DNA of 64,000 bases from Blattamonas nauphoetae (taxonomy: Eukaryota > Preaxostyla > Oxymonadida): positions 158,286-222,285 of the forward strand of contig JARBJD010000104.1 in assembly GCA_033064195.1 (NCBI GenBank), in the 5' to 3' direction. Under the pieces are notes generated by a model that worked only from the letters and a program-made list of their open reading frames with translations, was not told the origin of the DNA and did not search any database. Below, in pieces: positions 10,950 through 23,175 of the stretch (positions within the stretch are counted from its first letter, which is position 1; each line of letters begins with the position of its first letter). The position numbers and the translations under genes were made by a program.

Positions 10950-13130
10950 TTAATCGGTGTGCCCAATTTGATTCAAAATCAAATCGAGCGAAGACCCGGC
11001 CCATTTCGATTGTTAAAAAGAGTCAAGCCAGCTGGATCCTCAGCTGTCCTCTGCTCCGATGAATAAAATCAACAGCCCCCAAGGATGTCATTCTATAGTA
11101 TCTCCTGGACGTTTTTCCTCCCTCCAAAACGATGATGAACAGTCTGAAGTCCAAAATCAACCTGAAAGTCAAAACAAAACCAGCCTACGTGATAGTAAAC
11201 GTTCCCACGCAGGATGTGATCGCTCATTTGATGTGTCAAGCTCTCCAATGGTATGTTCTCTCTGCGCATCGTCACGACCAATCAAATTTCGCCTCAAATC
11301 TTCAGAACAACAACGATCAAATAACTCAAATAGTCACTGACTTGCAAGGTAAAGATTTGAACCAAATTTCTCAGGCACTCGAAGCCCTTGGCGAATCTTC
11401 ACGTGAAACGTTGCCATTCTTCGTTACACTCAATGGAATTGATGTACTCATCCAAATTCTTAAAAGCCAACCGCCTTTGAATGCAATTGTACGTTCTTTT
11501 TTCACATCTATGTCTAGAACAAAGTCTTGAGAATCATTCACACAATCACTACACTCAATGACACATCTCCAGATTCGATCTTCCCCAGTGGGTTTATGGA
11601 CTTTGTTCCCCAATATTTGTCACTAAATGATGATAACATATCAAATTCAGTTTGCTTTCAAATATCATTCACACCATCAGACAATTTGGATTCTCGCCAA
11701 CTTATCAATCTATTCAGAAGAGTCACATACCTACATTTGTTCTCATCCTTCTGTCGTGGATCAGATTGCCGAATTTCTCGTCGTTGATAACTATGCATTC
11801 CCCACAGCGGCTTTTTTCTTCTACGCACTCGTTTGGAAGAAGGTTCCAGAACCACAAATCTTCAACTCCCTCTATCTCCATTCTTTGGAATGTATTACAC
11901 AGCTCGCAGACGGTGATATCTTTCGATCAACTCGGTCACTTACCAAAACTCATGCGCATCCACTAGACGATCTTTTTAAATCCCTCCGAAAAATAGATAT
12001 TCCCTATTCTGCACTTGTTAATCTCGAAGAGTCCAATTTTTTCAACATTTGCAGCCATTTTCTGAGCGATCCGCTCTTTTTGAACTGTAGTGACTCGATT
12101 CTCCTCTTCATCATGAAGCTGACTTTTTATCCTGAAAAAGATCCTCGCATACCAATCGTATTACGTGTCTGTCTCTATTATTTTCGAAATTTGTCATCCT
12201 CTCTTTATTTAGACCTTTCAATCGGCCTCACTGGTCGCTACCATCCTTCACTTCGCCAACTCGATTATCGACTCGAACCAAATCGAGTTGTTGAGCGAAA
12301 CATTCCGTCGTTGCATCAACATCTTCCAAAATCTTGTTTGTGACTCCACAGATCTGTCGATCAAGATACTCGACTCAAATATTCTCACCAACATCCTCTC
12401 TGTCATTGAGTTGTTGCCAATGGATACACTCACGGAGCTTGTGTTTCTGCTCTCGAATCTCTCGAAATCCACCCTTGAAGTTGTCCAATCTGCCATTAAA
12501 TTCAATATTCCAAGATTTGTCGTCGCCTTCATCCAGCATATGACAGACCATTCTGCCATCGGCATGTCCCTCTCTGTGCTCACCAAGTTCTTGAGGAAAG
12601 ATCGTTCCGGTCTCGTCATTCAACAAATCAAGGATCTCAACCTCATCCCTTCAATCCAGAAGCTCAAAGTATCGAAACACAAAGAATGCATATATGATGC
12701 ACATTTCCTTCTCTTAAAATATCAGCAGCGTGAACAAGTATTTCAGTTGAAAGCACAAGGACTTGAATTGGGTCGCAGAAGCGAGATCACTCAAGATGCA
12801 GTGATGACTCCACCACTCGAAATCGAGGACGATTCCGACATTGACCATGATGATGCTCTGGATCAAGGTTTATGCTCACCCGATGTGATGGAAGGAATGT
12901 TTGATCAGACACAATCTTCACGGCAGTTGCCACCTTCGTCTTTGTCTTTGTCGGTTGATCAGAACTGGTTTGAGGGTGAAGTAAACTCTTTTCAACCTGA
13001 TCACGTTCGGGTTAGAAAAGAGGGCACATGAGAATGGATGTTTGTGTTGATGGAATCGCGTGTGAGCCTTTATGAATTCAAACAGTTTATCACACTTATC
13101 ATGTCACTGTCGCTTTCAGTTTCAAAATCC
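10950..13130 (+). repeat. Tandem segmental duplication, unit A
   Basis: First copy of a ~2.1-kb unit. It holds upstream non-coding sequence (the segment around atcgagcgaagacccggccc), the whole ARM gene and its 3' flank (agcctttatgaattcaaaca). All of these recur in unit B with high identity, intron positions included. Confidence 0.85.
11059..13031 (+). CDS. ARM-repeat protein, importin-alpha-like (tandem copy A)
   Basis: Five exons (11059-11250, 11306-11488, 11518-11649, 11681-12157, 12213-13031; introns 55, 29, 31 and 55 nt) encode 600 residues. From about residue 65 onwards there are armadillo-type helices, such as QISQALEALGESSRETLPFF and TIWILANLSIYSEE; the latter matches the 'A.WAL.NLA' ARM core of importin-alpha. 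The N-terminal 64 residues are polar and Ser/Gln-rich, without a clear importin-beta-binding motif. The C-terminal ~150 residues after the ARM domain are acidic and disordered. A cargo-adaptor role is possible but unproven; it is certainly a helical-repeat scaffold. Copy B keeps identical lengths for exons 1-4. Confidence 0.65.
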
Positions 13131-15016
13131 TTGAAATGTTTTCATTTGATTCAAACTCAAATCGAGCGAAGACCCGGCCCATTTCGATTGTTAAGAAGAG
13201 TCAAAGCAACTCGATCCTCAGTTGTCCTCTGCTCCTATGAATAAAACCAACAGTTCCCAAGGCTGTCATTCTATAGTATCTCCTGGACGTTTTTCCTCCC
13301 TCCAAAACGATGATGAACAATCTGAAGTCCAAGATCAACCTGAAAGTCAAAACAAAACCAGCCTACGTCATAGTAGACGTTCCCACGCTGGATGTGATCA
13401 CTCCTTTGATGTGTCAAGCTCTCCAATGGTATGTTCTCTCTGCACATTGTCACGACCAATCACCATTCGCCTGAAATCCTCAGAACAACAACGATCAATT
13501 AACTCAAATCATCACTGACGTGCAAGGTAAAGATTTGAACAAAATTTCTCAGGCACTCGAAACTCTTTACAACTGTTCGCGTGAAACGTACCAATTATTC
13601 GTTACCCTCAATGAAATTGATGTGCTCATCCAAATTCTTAAAAGCAAACCGCCTTTGAGTGCAATTGTACGTTCTTTTTTTCACATCTATGTCTAGAACA
13701 AAGTCTTGACAATCATTAACGAAATCGCCGCACACAATGACACATCTCCGGAAACCATCTTATTTGGTGGGTTTATGGACTTTGTTCCCCAATACTTGTC
13801 GCTCAATGATGATAACATATCAAATTCAGTTTGCGTTTAAATGTCATTCACGCTATCAGACGATTTGGATTCTAGCCAACCTGTCTGTACATTCAGAAGA
13901 CACACGTGTACACATTTGCTCTCATCCTTCTCTCTTGGATCTGATTGCCCAATTTCTCGTCGTTGATAACTATGCCTTCCCCGCAGCAGCTTTTTTCTTC
14001 TCCGTAATCGTTCGTGAGAAGATTCCAGAACCACAAATCTTCAACTCCCTCTATCTCCATTCTTTGGAATGTATTACACAGCTCGCAGACGGTGATATCT
14101 TTCGATCAACTCGGTCCCTTTCCGATAATCATATCCATCCACTGGACGATCTTTTTCATGCCTTCGGGACAATTGATATCCCATATTCTGCACTCGTAAA
14201 TCTCGCTGAATCCAATTTTTTCAACATTTGCAGTTCTTTTCTGAGCGATCCACTCTATTTGAATTGTAGCAGCTCGATTCTCCACTTCATTGTATCGATT
14301 ACCTTTTATCCTGAAAAAGACCCTCGCACACCAGTCGTATTGCGTGTCTGTCTCTTTTATTTTCGAAATTTGGCATCATCTCCTTATTTAGATCTTTCAA
14401 TCGACATCACTGGTCGCAGCCATCCTCCAATTCGTCACCACGATTATCGACTCGAACCAAATTGGGTCGTTTGACTCATCACTCTGTCATTGCATCAACA
14501 TCATCACCAATCTTGTTTATGAGTCCGCAGAAATGTCGAGAGATATCCTTGACTCCAATATTCTATCCACTCTCCACTCTGCCATTGAACTGTTCACAAA
14601 GGATACCCGCACGGAACTTGTGTTTATTCTTCAGAATCTCTCGGAATCCACCCTTGAAGTTGTCAAATCCGCCGTTAAATTCAATATTCCAAGATTTGTC
14701 CTCGCCTTCCTCAACAGCCCGACCGACCTTTCTACCATCAATCCATCTCTCTCTGTGCTCACCAAGTTCTTGAGAAAAGATCGTTCCGGTCTCGTTATTC
14801 AACAAATCAAGGATCTCGGCCTCAACCCATCCATCATCGAGCTCAAAGAATCTGCAACGAAATTTCTCCTGGAATATCAACTACGCGAACACGTATCTCG
14901 TTCGGATTAGAAAAGAGGATGCCTGAGAATGGATGTTTGTGTTGAAGGAATCGCATGTGAGCCTTTATGAATTCAAGCAGTTTATCACACTTATCATGTC
15001 ACTGTCTCTTTCAGTT
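13131..15016 (+). repeat. Tandem segmental duplication, unit B
   Basis: Second copy of the ~2-kb unit, shorter by about 300 bp because of a deletion in the last exon of the gene. Upstream leader and 3' flank are both retained, so the duplication included the presumed promoter. Confidence 0.85.
13237..14910 (+). CDS. ARM-repeat protein, importin-alpha-like (tandem copy B, C-terminally truncated)
   Basis: Five exons (13237-13428, 13484-13666, 13697-13828, 13860-14336, 14392-14910; introns 55, 30, 31 and 55 nt) encode 500 residues. Exons 1-4 have exactly the lengths of copy A. In exon 5 the sequence jumps from the equivalent of copy A ~12,735 to ~13,005, removing the acidic C-terminal region, shifting frame and ending at TAG in codons RSD-stop. 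All frames and splice sites are intact otherwise, so it is probably expressed as a shorter paralogue rather than a pseudogene. Substitutions are scattered, many conservative (for example NKVLRIIHTITTL versus NKVLTIINEIAAH). Confidence 0.65.
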
Positions 15017-15093
15017 TAAAAACAGGAAACATGAACCAGGCCAATCGAAAATAGAAGCAGTAATCAACACAAATCAAGAGTAAGTGGTAATAA

Positions 15094-17899
15094 TCAGGAA
15101 ACGAAGAGATTAGAAAACGGGATGAATGAAACAAGACCACCAAAGACCCTCAAAAAGTCATCCTCTGAACGAAACCAGAATCCGACAAGCTGTCCAGGCA
15201 TTCCCTTCTTCATCCTCTCCCCACTCAACTCCTCCTCACTCATAGTGAAGAATTCCTTCGAATAGCGAGCGATTATTCGTTGGAGATGGGTGCGAGAACT
15301 GATATGAGGATGGTTTTGGAAGATGATGACACGAGACGATGGAATGACGAGACACCCATGAGCCAATAAGTCATAATTCCGGAGTGGGACAGGGTATGGT
15401 TTCTGCTGTCCCTCAGGGAGGACAAGACGACTCAGAATGAACGCGTCAATCGACACCACACGGACTTGATCGTTCTTTGGGACGTCGACTGGCTCCGGTG
15501 CTTCTTTGTGTTTGTAGATTCGGGGCTTCCATTCGATAGTGGGTGCTCCGATCACAACCTCGTTCTCAGCCTTCTGCTTCTTCACTGTGGCGTTCTGAGT
15601 GAAGAGGATGTGGATGAGCTGGTGGATGGGCGAAGATGTGGAGACGTTTTGGAGTTTGTGGGGAGGAATCGCTTCTGGTGTCTCGTCTGACTCGAACTGT
15701 CGTGTGAAGGATTCCATGATTGAGGCGGGGTCAAGCGGAGCAGGAAGGAATGATGGAAGCGATGCAAAGTCTGAAAGTTGGCTCGCGTGGATGGTCACTG
15801 GTTGGTTGGATGTTGTCAAACTGGAAGACGACGATGAGGTGTATGTGGAAGGAAACGTCGAGAGTGAGGATTGTGTCTGTTCCGTCGACGAAACGTGGAG
15901 TGATGATGAAGGAGCGTTTGAGGTCGACCAGGACGAACTGGATGAGAGATCCGTTTGGTTTGAGGTTCTTGTTGACGTGAGGTGTGAGTGATCTGACGAG
16001 GAGAAGCGAGATTTTCGGGAAAAGGTGGGGAGTGTCGTGCCTGATGATGTGAATGAGAGTGGAAGTGTTTTGATCGAGCTGCTTGCTGTTCCTGATGTGG
16101 TCGTTGTGAGTGTCGGTGTCGAAAATCGAGACAAACTTGACGCAATACCAGAAGAAGAAGCAGACAGAGACGATCTCGTGATCGAACGAGGCGATCTGCT
16201 CAGCGATGACGAGAGCGGCATCGAAGGATCAGTCGTTGTCGATTGTAGCCCTTTCTCAGACGAAGACGACGACTCTAATGGTGTTGTGAAGGATGACCCG
16301 CCCACCATCGAATCATCTGACGTCGCGCTGGTTTGAGTAGGAATGTCGAGAGTATCGGATTGAGTGGAGGACGATGTGAAAGTGGACGGAAGTGTTGACA
16401 GAATGAACGACGATGTTGGGGTGCGAAGCGAATATTTGCTTGTCAATCGATCCGACCGTCCGAGTGTGGAGCTGATGGCACTGTCGATGTCCGTTGTGGA
16501 GAGTGAGGAGAGGTCGGTGGAGAAGGATGTTGGGTCTGTTTCAGTCGTTCGAGTTTCGGAGATGGAGAAGGACGAGTTTGTCTTTGAGCCTGTCAGTGCT
16601 GAAATGAGTGTCGACGCAGAGTCAGTCGAAAGAGTGGCTGATGCCTTCTTCTGCGACGAGTCCGTCTTTTTTGATTTTCGGGGCTTGTCTGTTGTGTCGC
16701 TCTTCTCCCTCGTTCGGTGTCGCTTCCGATCTAAAGAGTGTCGGTGTTTCCGATGGTGTCCAGAACCAGACTTGTGTTTGTGTTCGGATTCTCCACTGAT
16801 CGAATCAACGAAAGAAGACGACATTTGGGTGGAGTCTCGCGCTGTGCTGAATTCAGAAGTCAGCGAGGTCAGATCCAGTGCTCGACTTGACATTGAGCTG
16901 AGGGAGTGCGAGAGAGAGAACGAGAACGAAGCTGATGTGTTCATTGAGGAAGTATCCATCGACTGTCGAGAATGTGATGATGATGTGCGACTTTTTGATC
17001 CCGATCCGCGAAGCGAGCGCACAGACTGTGCAAACGTTGAGAATCCTCTTAGCGGGAGGTTCGTCCTTTCCACACTCAATGATTCTCCTGTCTCTAAGAG
17101 AATCGATGTTGTCCGGACACGAATCCCTTCTCCTTTCATATATATCTTTCCAAGGAAATGAGAGGTAGGCGGGTGGTTCTCTGGAATGGTAACTGTGATG
17201 GTCAGAATTGTCTGTTCGGTACCGCTGACGACTCCAGTTACTGGTGAGATTGACACAACAGGATTAAGTTCTGATGTTTCTATTTTATACGAAAAGTCGA
17301 TTCCATACAGCGGTTCAAAGGTGAAGGTCCGTGTTAAGCTTGCAGAGATCAATGAAGGAGATGAACACACGAAGAACCTGGACTGACGCTATCAAAATGA
17401 ACTACTGGAGGAAGAAGGATGTTTGTGTAATATGGACACGTTACAATCTCTAGTGACGCTTGCTTAGAGAATAAAAATGGATTGAATGTGAATAAGTGGA
17501 TACTCCTGCCTTGGCCGTGATTCCTAGGTAATCGATCGTTTTCACATATTGGTGTGGTGTGAAGTATGGTGTGTACGCTCGTTTATCCAGAGGATCAAGT
17601 CCAACCTGAGAAATGTATATGAGAATATGAACATGTTGATACTTTCGTATATCCGTATAAATCAAAATCAATCTTTTCGGGAAGAGTAAATGAAATCGGA
17701 TTATGTTTGTTCGTGACATTTGCCAACGTGAAGAAGGATTGAAATCGAGTATCCAGCTGATCGAAGAAAATTAACAGCCTATCGGGAACAACTGTGAAAG
17801 ATTTGCCGTGCAAAATACCAGATTTCTTCCTACCACTGAAAAGAATGAATTACGATGAACCAAACGTCATTATCACGGTTTACAGCTTCGAGTCTCCAT
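15094..17899 (-). CDS. CFAP221 (PCDP1)-like ASH-domain protein with long Ser-rich insert
   Basis: Five exons (17899-17877, 17835-17643, 17605-17504, 17462-17371, 17338-15094; introns 41, 37, 41 and 32 nt) encode 884 residues. The N-terminus reads VPDRLLIFFDQL..., then a second beta-sandwich PPVVHFDSVSPGSSLTRTFTF with SPVTGVVSGTEQTILTITV, typical of ASH/HYDIN-like Ig domains as in CFAP221, a central-pair projection protein of motile flagella. From about residue 240 to 650 the protein is an almost pure Ser/Thr low-complexity stretch. A folded C-terminal region follows (residues ~650-884), containing QRIIARYSKEFFTMSEEEL and PGQLVGFWFRSEDDFLRVFG, which I do not recognise. The 23-nt first exon is the weakest part; the assignment to CFAP221 rests on the N-terminal Ig-like pair and is moderate. 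Confidence 0.5.
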
Positions 17900-17994
17900 A
17901 TTTTTTTAGTGGTGAAAGTTGGCTTTATCACGTGAAGCGATCTCGACAACAAGAACACAAAGACGACAAAAGACTGTAAGTCGGTTCAATGATC

Positions 17995-20267
17995 TTAGAA
18001 TGAAGAAACGCCCATCGACACCCCAAAAGCATCGCTCGATCCAGCTGTGAAACCAATTGCGAGGTCATCATCGTCGTCCTGGATAACATGTCTCCTCGAG
18101 TGATATGGGGCGCGATTGTAAAGCCCGCGTCCACTCACAAGCGCATCGTACCCTTCCATTTCTCTCAGTTCGAGCATGAATGCTGCAGCTTGGTCTGCGA
18201 TCTTCTTTTCCATCCGAAGAGATGCATTCTCAATTTTATCGATGACTGTTGTCCGATAAAGCAGATAAGCAAATTGATTTCCGTGAAAGGATCCATCAGG
18301 TCGGAAACCAATTGGTCCAACATCTCCATCATTCAAACTCATTTGATACTCCGCCTGAGAGGTGCGAAGGAGCTGTGTCATAATACGGAGGAGCTGAACA
18401 TCCGTATTGATATCAGAATCAAAGATGGCGCAAGTTTGAATGATGTATTCGATGATTTTTGAGTGAAGAATGAGTCGACAGAGATCGTCATGGACTTCAT
18501 CTTTGTCTATTTGGCCAATCAGCGTATCGAGCAGAGTCACTATCGCAACGAAGATATTGTCACCCAGGACTTCGATGCACGTCTTCAGAAAGCCCATAAA
18601 TTTGGAGCCAGTGAAATCGTCAGATATTGAGCGGTATACAATCTCTCTACTGACATCGTCTGATCCAAAAGAAAGATTGGTGAGAAAATCAAGTGTTTCC
18701 TGGACAAATTCCGTGATAAAACCCGAGAGTTCCTGGGTTGACTGTCGGATCGTCTCCTGTGCTTCAGAACTTGGGTCGCCGTTCAATTCTGCTTCAATCA
18801 CATCATCAGGAATAGGAATTTGAATGAGATCATATGAAATAATTGGAGTAAAAATTGGTGTTCGTGGAGATGTTTGATGATTTCTGAGACATTCAAGGAC
18901 ACGATTCATCTCCGCAAATGTCATCCCTTTCAAAAATGACGGATTACGAAACTGGAAAAGAGAAAATATTTCTTTTATTAGCCTGGTTGGACAACCGCTA
19001 TTCACAAAATTCTGGAAGAGAGACATAACCAAAAATGAAAGAGAAACCATCTGTTGATCATGCAAATTGTCACTGAGTAAGTTCAGGAGTTCGAGCAAAG
19101 CTATTACTGCTTCTATTTTTTGGTTTTGATTTTTTCTTAACGACCGTGCAGTTCTGAGTTCTCCTGTTGGAGATCGATGGATGAGTTCTTGGGTGGTTTC
19201 TTTGATGATGTGAGCCCTCGATATGAAGCAATTCAAAATATTGAGGTTGAGAGCATCTTCCAACAATGATGCTGTGAATAAGGAGATTTGAGACATGATG
19301 AGTTCAATCACATCGGTTGGAGGTGATTGTGGTGTAAATGGAATAGATTGTTGAACGAGACACTCAGCCAGTGGAGGAAGATCACTGACAATTGATCGAA
19401 CTGCAGTAGTGGCAGCAGAAACTGTCTGTTCATCTGAATAGGCCAAAAAATTGACAACGAGAGGGATGAGTTGCTGACGATCTTGTACGCTGATACATGC
19501 ACAAAGTGATGTTAAGCAGTTCAAACAACAACCAATTGCCTCATTGAATTTGATGTTTGTGTATCGAAATTTATTTGAGCTTGCTTCGATGACGGTTTTT
19601 GTGCTGATGGCGTTTGTCAGGAATGTGTGGATTTCAGATAAAAGCCCAGCCCTAATCATGTATTGTCCGTTTGAGGGAATTCCATGGGCAACATTGGCGA
19701 GTGCCCACCAGGCCATCTGTGAGACTTCTGCGCGGTTATCTTTCGTGAGTTGCACGATTGTTGAAAGTGAGGGACTTGTAAGAATAGTTGATTGAACATC
19801 GGGGTCACAAATAGCTGAAACAAATATAGACACTAATATTCACACCTGCATTGGTGAATATCCAGAGAATGTTGACCTGCATATAATGATGATGACGAAG
19901 AGCATGCTATTGTTTTTTCTTGTCTCCCAGAAGCTAAAATAGTGCCGAGAAGCTCATAGCCATTGAGTGAGTTTAATTGTTCTGGTTCGCGGTCAAGATT
20001 CTTCATAAACATTCGTCGAAGATCTTCGATCGATGCATCTGACACACTGAGATCAGATGATATTATACGAGAATATAATTCGCCGATGGATGATGACTGT
20101 ATGTTTGTTGAAGTTGTGTCCTCATCTATTTCGCCATCGTTACGAGTATGCCCTTGTCGTTTGGCTCGAAGTGAGATATTTGGTCGGCCATGATCAGAAT
20201 CATCATCGTTAGCAAACGATTTCAAGCGAGAGCCTTTCCTGAGATGAGTAGGATCAATTTGACTCAT
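17995..20267 (-). CDS. Importin-alpha-like ARM-repeat protein with IBB-like N-terminus
   Basis: Proposed exons 20267-19935, 19906-19846 and 19814-17995 give 737 residues. The N-terminus (residues ~10-55) has GSRLKSFAND, then NISLRAKRQGHTRND, resembling the importin-beta-binding segment of importin-alpha ('R...FKN...ELR..R...LRK.KR'). ARM repeats follow: NILWIFTNAAICDPDVQ and QMAWWALANVAHG match the 'W.L.N.A' cores that line the NLS-binding groove. The C-terminal half has further helices and a flexible Asp-rich end. Importin-alphas normally have about 520-550 residues, so this is a divergent, enlarged form. The first intron would be 28 nt with a GC donor (GCTTCT...AATAG); the second is 31 nt. 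Transport adaptor is the likeliest role. Confidence 0.6.
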
Positions 20268-20325
20268 TTCTGGAGATTTTTCGTATGGTCGAGCTTGAAA
20301 TGATCGCAGGCCCAAGTTCAATTCG

Positions 20326-21342
20326 ATGGATGTTCTCCTCCGTCAACAACGCCTTAATTTTCTGAAAAAGCACATCATCTTAAATGAAGCGCGATCTTCT
20401 CTCATTTCTTTACACCAGCAGAAGTTACCTTCGTCACAGGCCACGGTTTCATTGATCAACTTTTTCTAGAGTTATCGTTTTCTAGCTGATTCAAAGTGGG
20501 CAGTTTCGACTGGACGCAATTGATACAATGAATTCTTTTGCCTACCTTGCACCTGGTATCGAACCTTGCCAATTTCCAGCTGGAATTACTGATGTCGACA
20601 TAAAGACTTTTATCGAGAGTGATTCTCTCACCCAAACTCAATTTGCACAACTCAAACAATTCCTTCAGAAGAAAATGGTTGATTCATTACAAAAGAAAAT
20701 TGCAGAAATCCAAAGAATCCACCCATACGCTCCTCGAAGAAATAGATCCATCGCCCAATCCTTGGAAGAAATTTCAACAACTATCAATCAAGCTCACCAA
20801 ATTTCACGTCAATTTCCACATCATCTTCTCCAAATTAATGATAATCATCATGCTCTTGCAATCCAACTCATCGAGGTTTCATCATTTCTTTCATATTTCT
20901 GTAGGTACTTGTCCACATTCTTCAAAAAGTTGTATTAATCACACAAAACTTCAAATTGAACCGTCACATCAAATTCAATGAGGTCACTTTTGTTTTTAAT
21001 CATTATTCTCAGGCATTCTTTCAATCGACAGCCACATCGATTGCTGTCTCCTCATCGATGATAGAGTATGATTTTTGTCCTTAGTTATGATTCAGATATG
21101 TTACCAAGGAATTTGAACTTGGGACATACGACAAGGATAGAGTTAAAGCACTGTCAGTAATTCAACGTCATATCTCTGCAGAAGCCAATCGTCTTGCGAA
21201 AGAAAAAGCAAGCATGCAGCATAGTCTTCAAGTGTATCGCCAAATTGGAATGGGATTTCCTGTGCTTGTCCAAGAATACTCCAATCTCCTCCGACAGCTT
21301 GAACAGCAAAGATGGACGCTTCAACAAATCGCTCCACAATGA
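20326..21342 (+). CDS. HAUS augmin-like complex subunit 4 candidate
   Basis: Five exons (20326-20445, 20486-20875, 20905-20982, 21013-21065, 21096-21342; introns 40, 29, 30 and 30 nt) encode 295 residues, mostly coiled coil. The C-terminus has YDKDRVKALSVIQRHISAEA, then YRQIGMGFPVLVQEYSNLL and QLEQQRWTLQQI. These resemble the closing part of HAUS4 ('..L..IR.HL......L', 'Y..LG..F..LV.EY..L', 'I..KRWAL.E'). Augmin recruits gamma-tubulin to existing microtubules for branching in the spindle. Assignment is by pattern, not alignment; another coiled-coil spindle protein is possible. Divergent from the importin-alpha-like gene with 58 bp between starts. Confidence 0.5.
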
Positions 21343-21770
21343 CAGAACGGAGTCGCTGATGGGGTCTTCATGATACTGTTAAGTTGTTCTGTCATCCTCG
21401 CCCTCTGTCCATCCCACACTTTTCTTGTCTGATTTAAAAAGTTAACGAAAATGTCTATTTTTGGACATTTTGGATGATCATTGTGCCTTTTGGGGCAAAT
21501 TTGGTGATTGATCATGATTAGAAACATCTTGAACACTCCTTCACGATTAATTGTTCGAAAAGGAATTAGAGTGAACAAATCAGGTGAACCGGGACAGAAT
21601 TGAGAACAGTGAAAACAGCATCGCTCTTCGTTTTCTCAATCTCAAACGCATCATTCCTCACTTTCTCAATCTCAACATCACGTCTCTCCTTTCCTCCGTT
21701 TTCCAGTTGCCCTGTTTCGTCCTTCACCACCAAAAGATGAACATCAAAACACGATCATCAATGTGTGTTC

Positions 21771-23175
21771 CTACTCCTTCCTGTGCTGCTCGTAGATTGG
21801 AGGCGTCCAATGTATGTTGTCCGGATTCACTCGAATCTTCGGCGGTCTTCTGTCGTGTTCGTCGACTGTCTTCGGAGGAAGGTAGAACACGGTTTCTCGT
21901 CGGCGTTGAACCATAATGTTGAAATACTGCCAATGAGAACGAAGAGCCCATACCTGGAGTGTCTCGATCACTTGGTCGACTTGGATGTAGGTCATCTGCG
22001 ACAGCTGGCGGAGGGAGATGGATTCGTACTGTTTGAGAACCTCAATCAGCTGATATTTCCAGTACGAATAATACGACAGGATTCCCAGATCAGACAATGG
22101 GCGCTCGGGGCCCCCAATGATTTGCTCCTTCTTCGACAGCTCGTATGCTGAGAGGATGATGGGAGGAGAAGACACACAGAGAGTGATGAGAAGTTTTCCG
22201 TATCCCTTCTTAGCGAACGGGGGAAGAACCATGATGCAGGAGAGATTGTTCACGTATCCGTCCTTTTGGGGTTCCATGGCCTTGCTCTTACTAAAGTATC
22301 CCACGAAATGGAATCCATCAGACTTCAATTCGGTCAAAACGTAGAAACGGAAGTCACCAACTGAATACGTCACCGATTTGTGATCCAGAAAGAGTTTTGA
22401 GAGGAGTGAAAGATATTCACAATAGAGATTTTCCTTATCTGAATCCACTTCAAACATAGACACTCCGTCTTGTCGATATATTTCGTCTCCAGGAGGGTTT
22501 GTTATGAGACAATTCGACTATGGATAAATTATGAAAGAAAAACAAATAATATTGAAGAGATAGCACAATACAAACCATGTGTCGGCGGTAACTCCGTTCA
22601 CAGCCAAATGGCTCGAGACAGATATCACAAATGTACAACATTGGAGAGAATCCTTTTTCATTGAGGAGATCGTTGTAGAATGGAGAATAGTACCACGATT
22701 CGATGATATGATCACCAAACCAAATTTTGTCGATGTTTCGTGGAGTGGCAACGTACCGTGGGAGGACTTCTTCACCTTCAACTGGTCGAGCTCCTTTGCC
22801 CATCCCTTGTCCTGTCTGAAGCAAATAGATACAAAATTGAAAATAACGATACCTTATCTAAAGCATTAATATCTAATTTGGCTTCTGGGAAGTGTGGTGT
22901 GTAATCCTGGTCGAGTTTGTCAATCTTTATCCATTCGTCGTTTCTACGATTCACTGTCAAGAACCAGAAGAAAATACAGAAATAGGGAGACACATACAGT
23001 TAAGATAATGGACATAATATTCTGTTTCCTCACCTTCTCTTATATCTTCGATTTCTGCTTCAAGGAACTGCCCCTCCAGAGAACAATAACATTTAACTAT
23101 CATTTTCTTCTGCAGTTCACTCAGTTCAAGAGGAGAGTCATCTCGAAAGATGCTTAACTCATCAGATGAATTCAT
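21771..23175 (-). CDS. KAT5: MYST-family histone acetyltransferase (Esa1/Tip60 type)
   Basis: Four exons (23175-22998, 22953-22853, 22815-22576, 22517-21771; introns 44, 37 and 58 nt) encode 421 residues, close to yeast Esa1 (445). Order: chromo-barrel domain at residues ~27-80 (EYYVHYLNLNRRNDEWI), C2HC zinc finger at ~150-178 (YICDICLEPFGCERSYRRHM then SNC), then the MYST acetyltransferase fold. The catalytic cysteine is in NNLSCIMVLPPF (about Cys267), the acetyl-CoA loop is FAKKGYGKLLI, and the general-base glutamate is in GGPERPLSDLG (about Glu311). It acetylates H4/H2A tails as part of NuA4-like complexes in other eukaryotes. Absence of PHD fingers and presence of the chromo barrel favour Esa1/Tip60 over MOZ types. 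Confidence 0.92.

Noticed and set aside
16364..17161. A 265-codon plus-strand open frame
   Set aside because: Antisense of the Ser/Thr-rich tract of the CFAP221-like gene; codon bias on the minus strand keeps the plus strand open.
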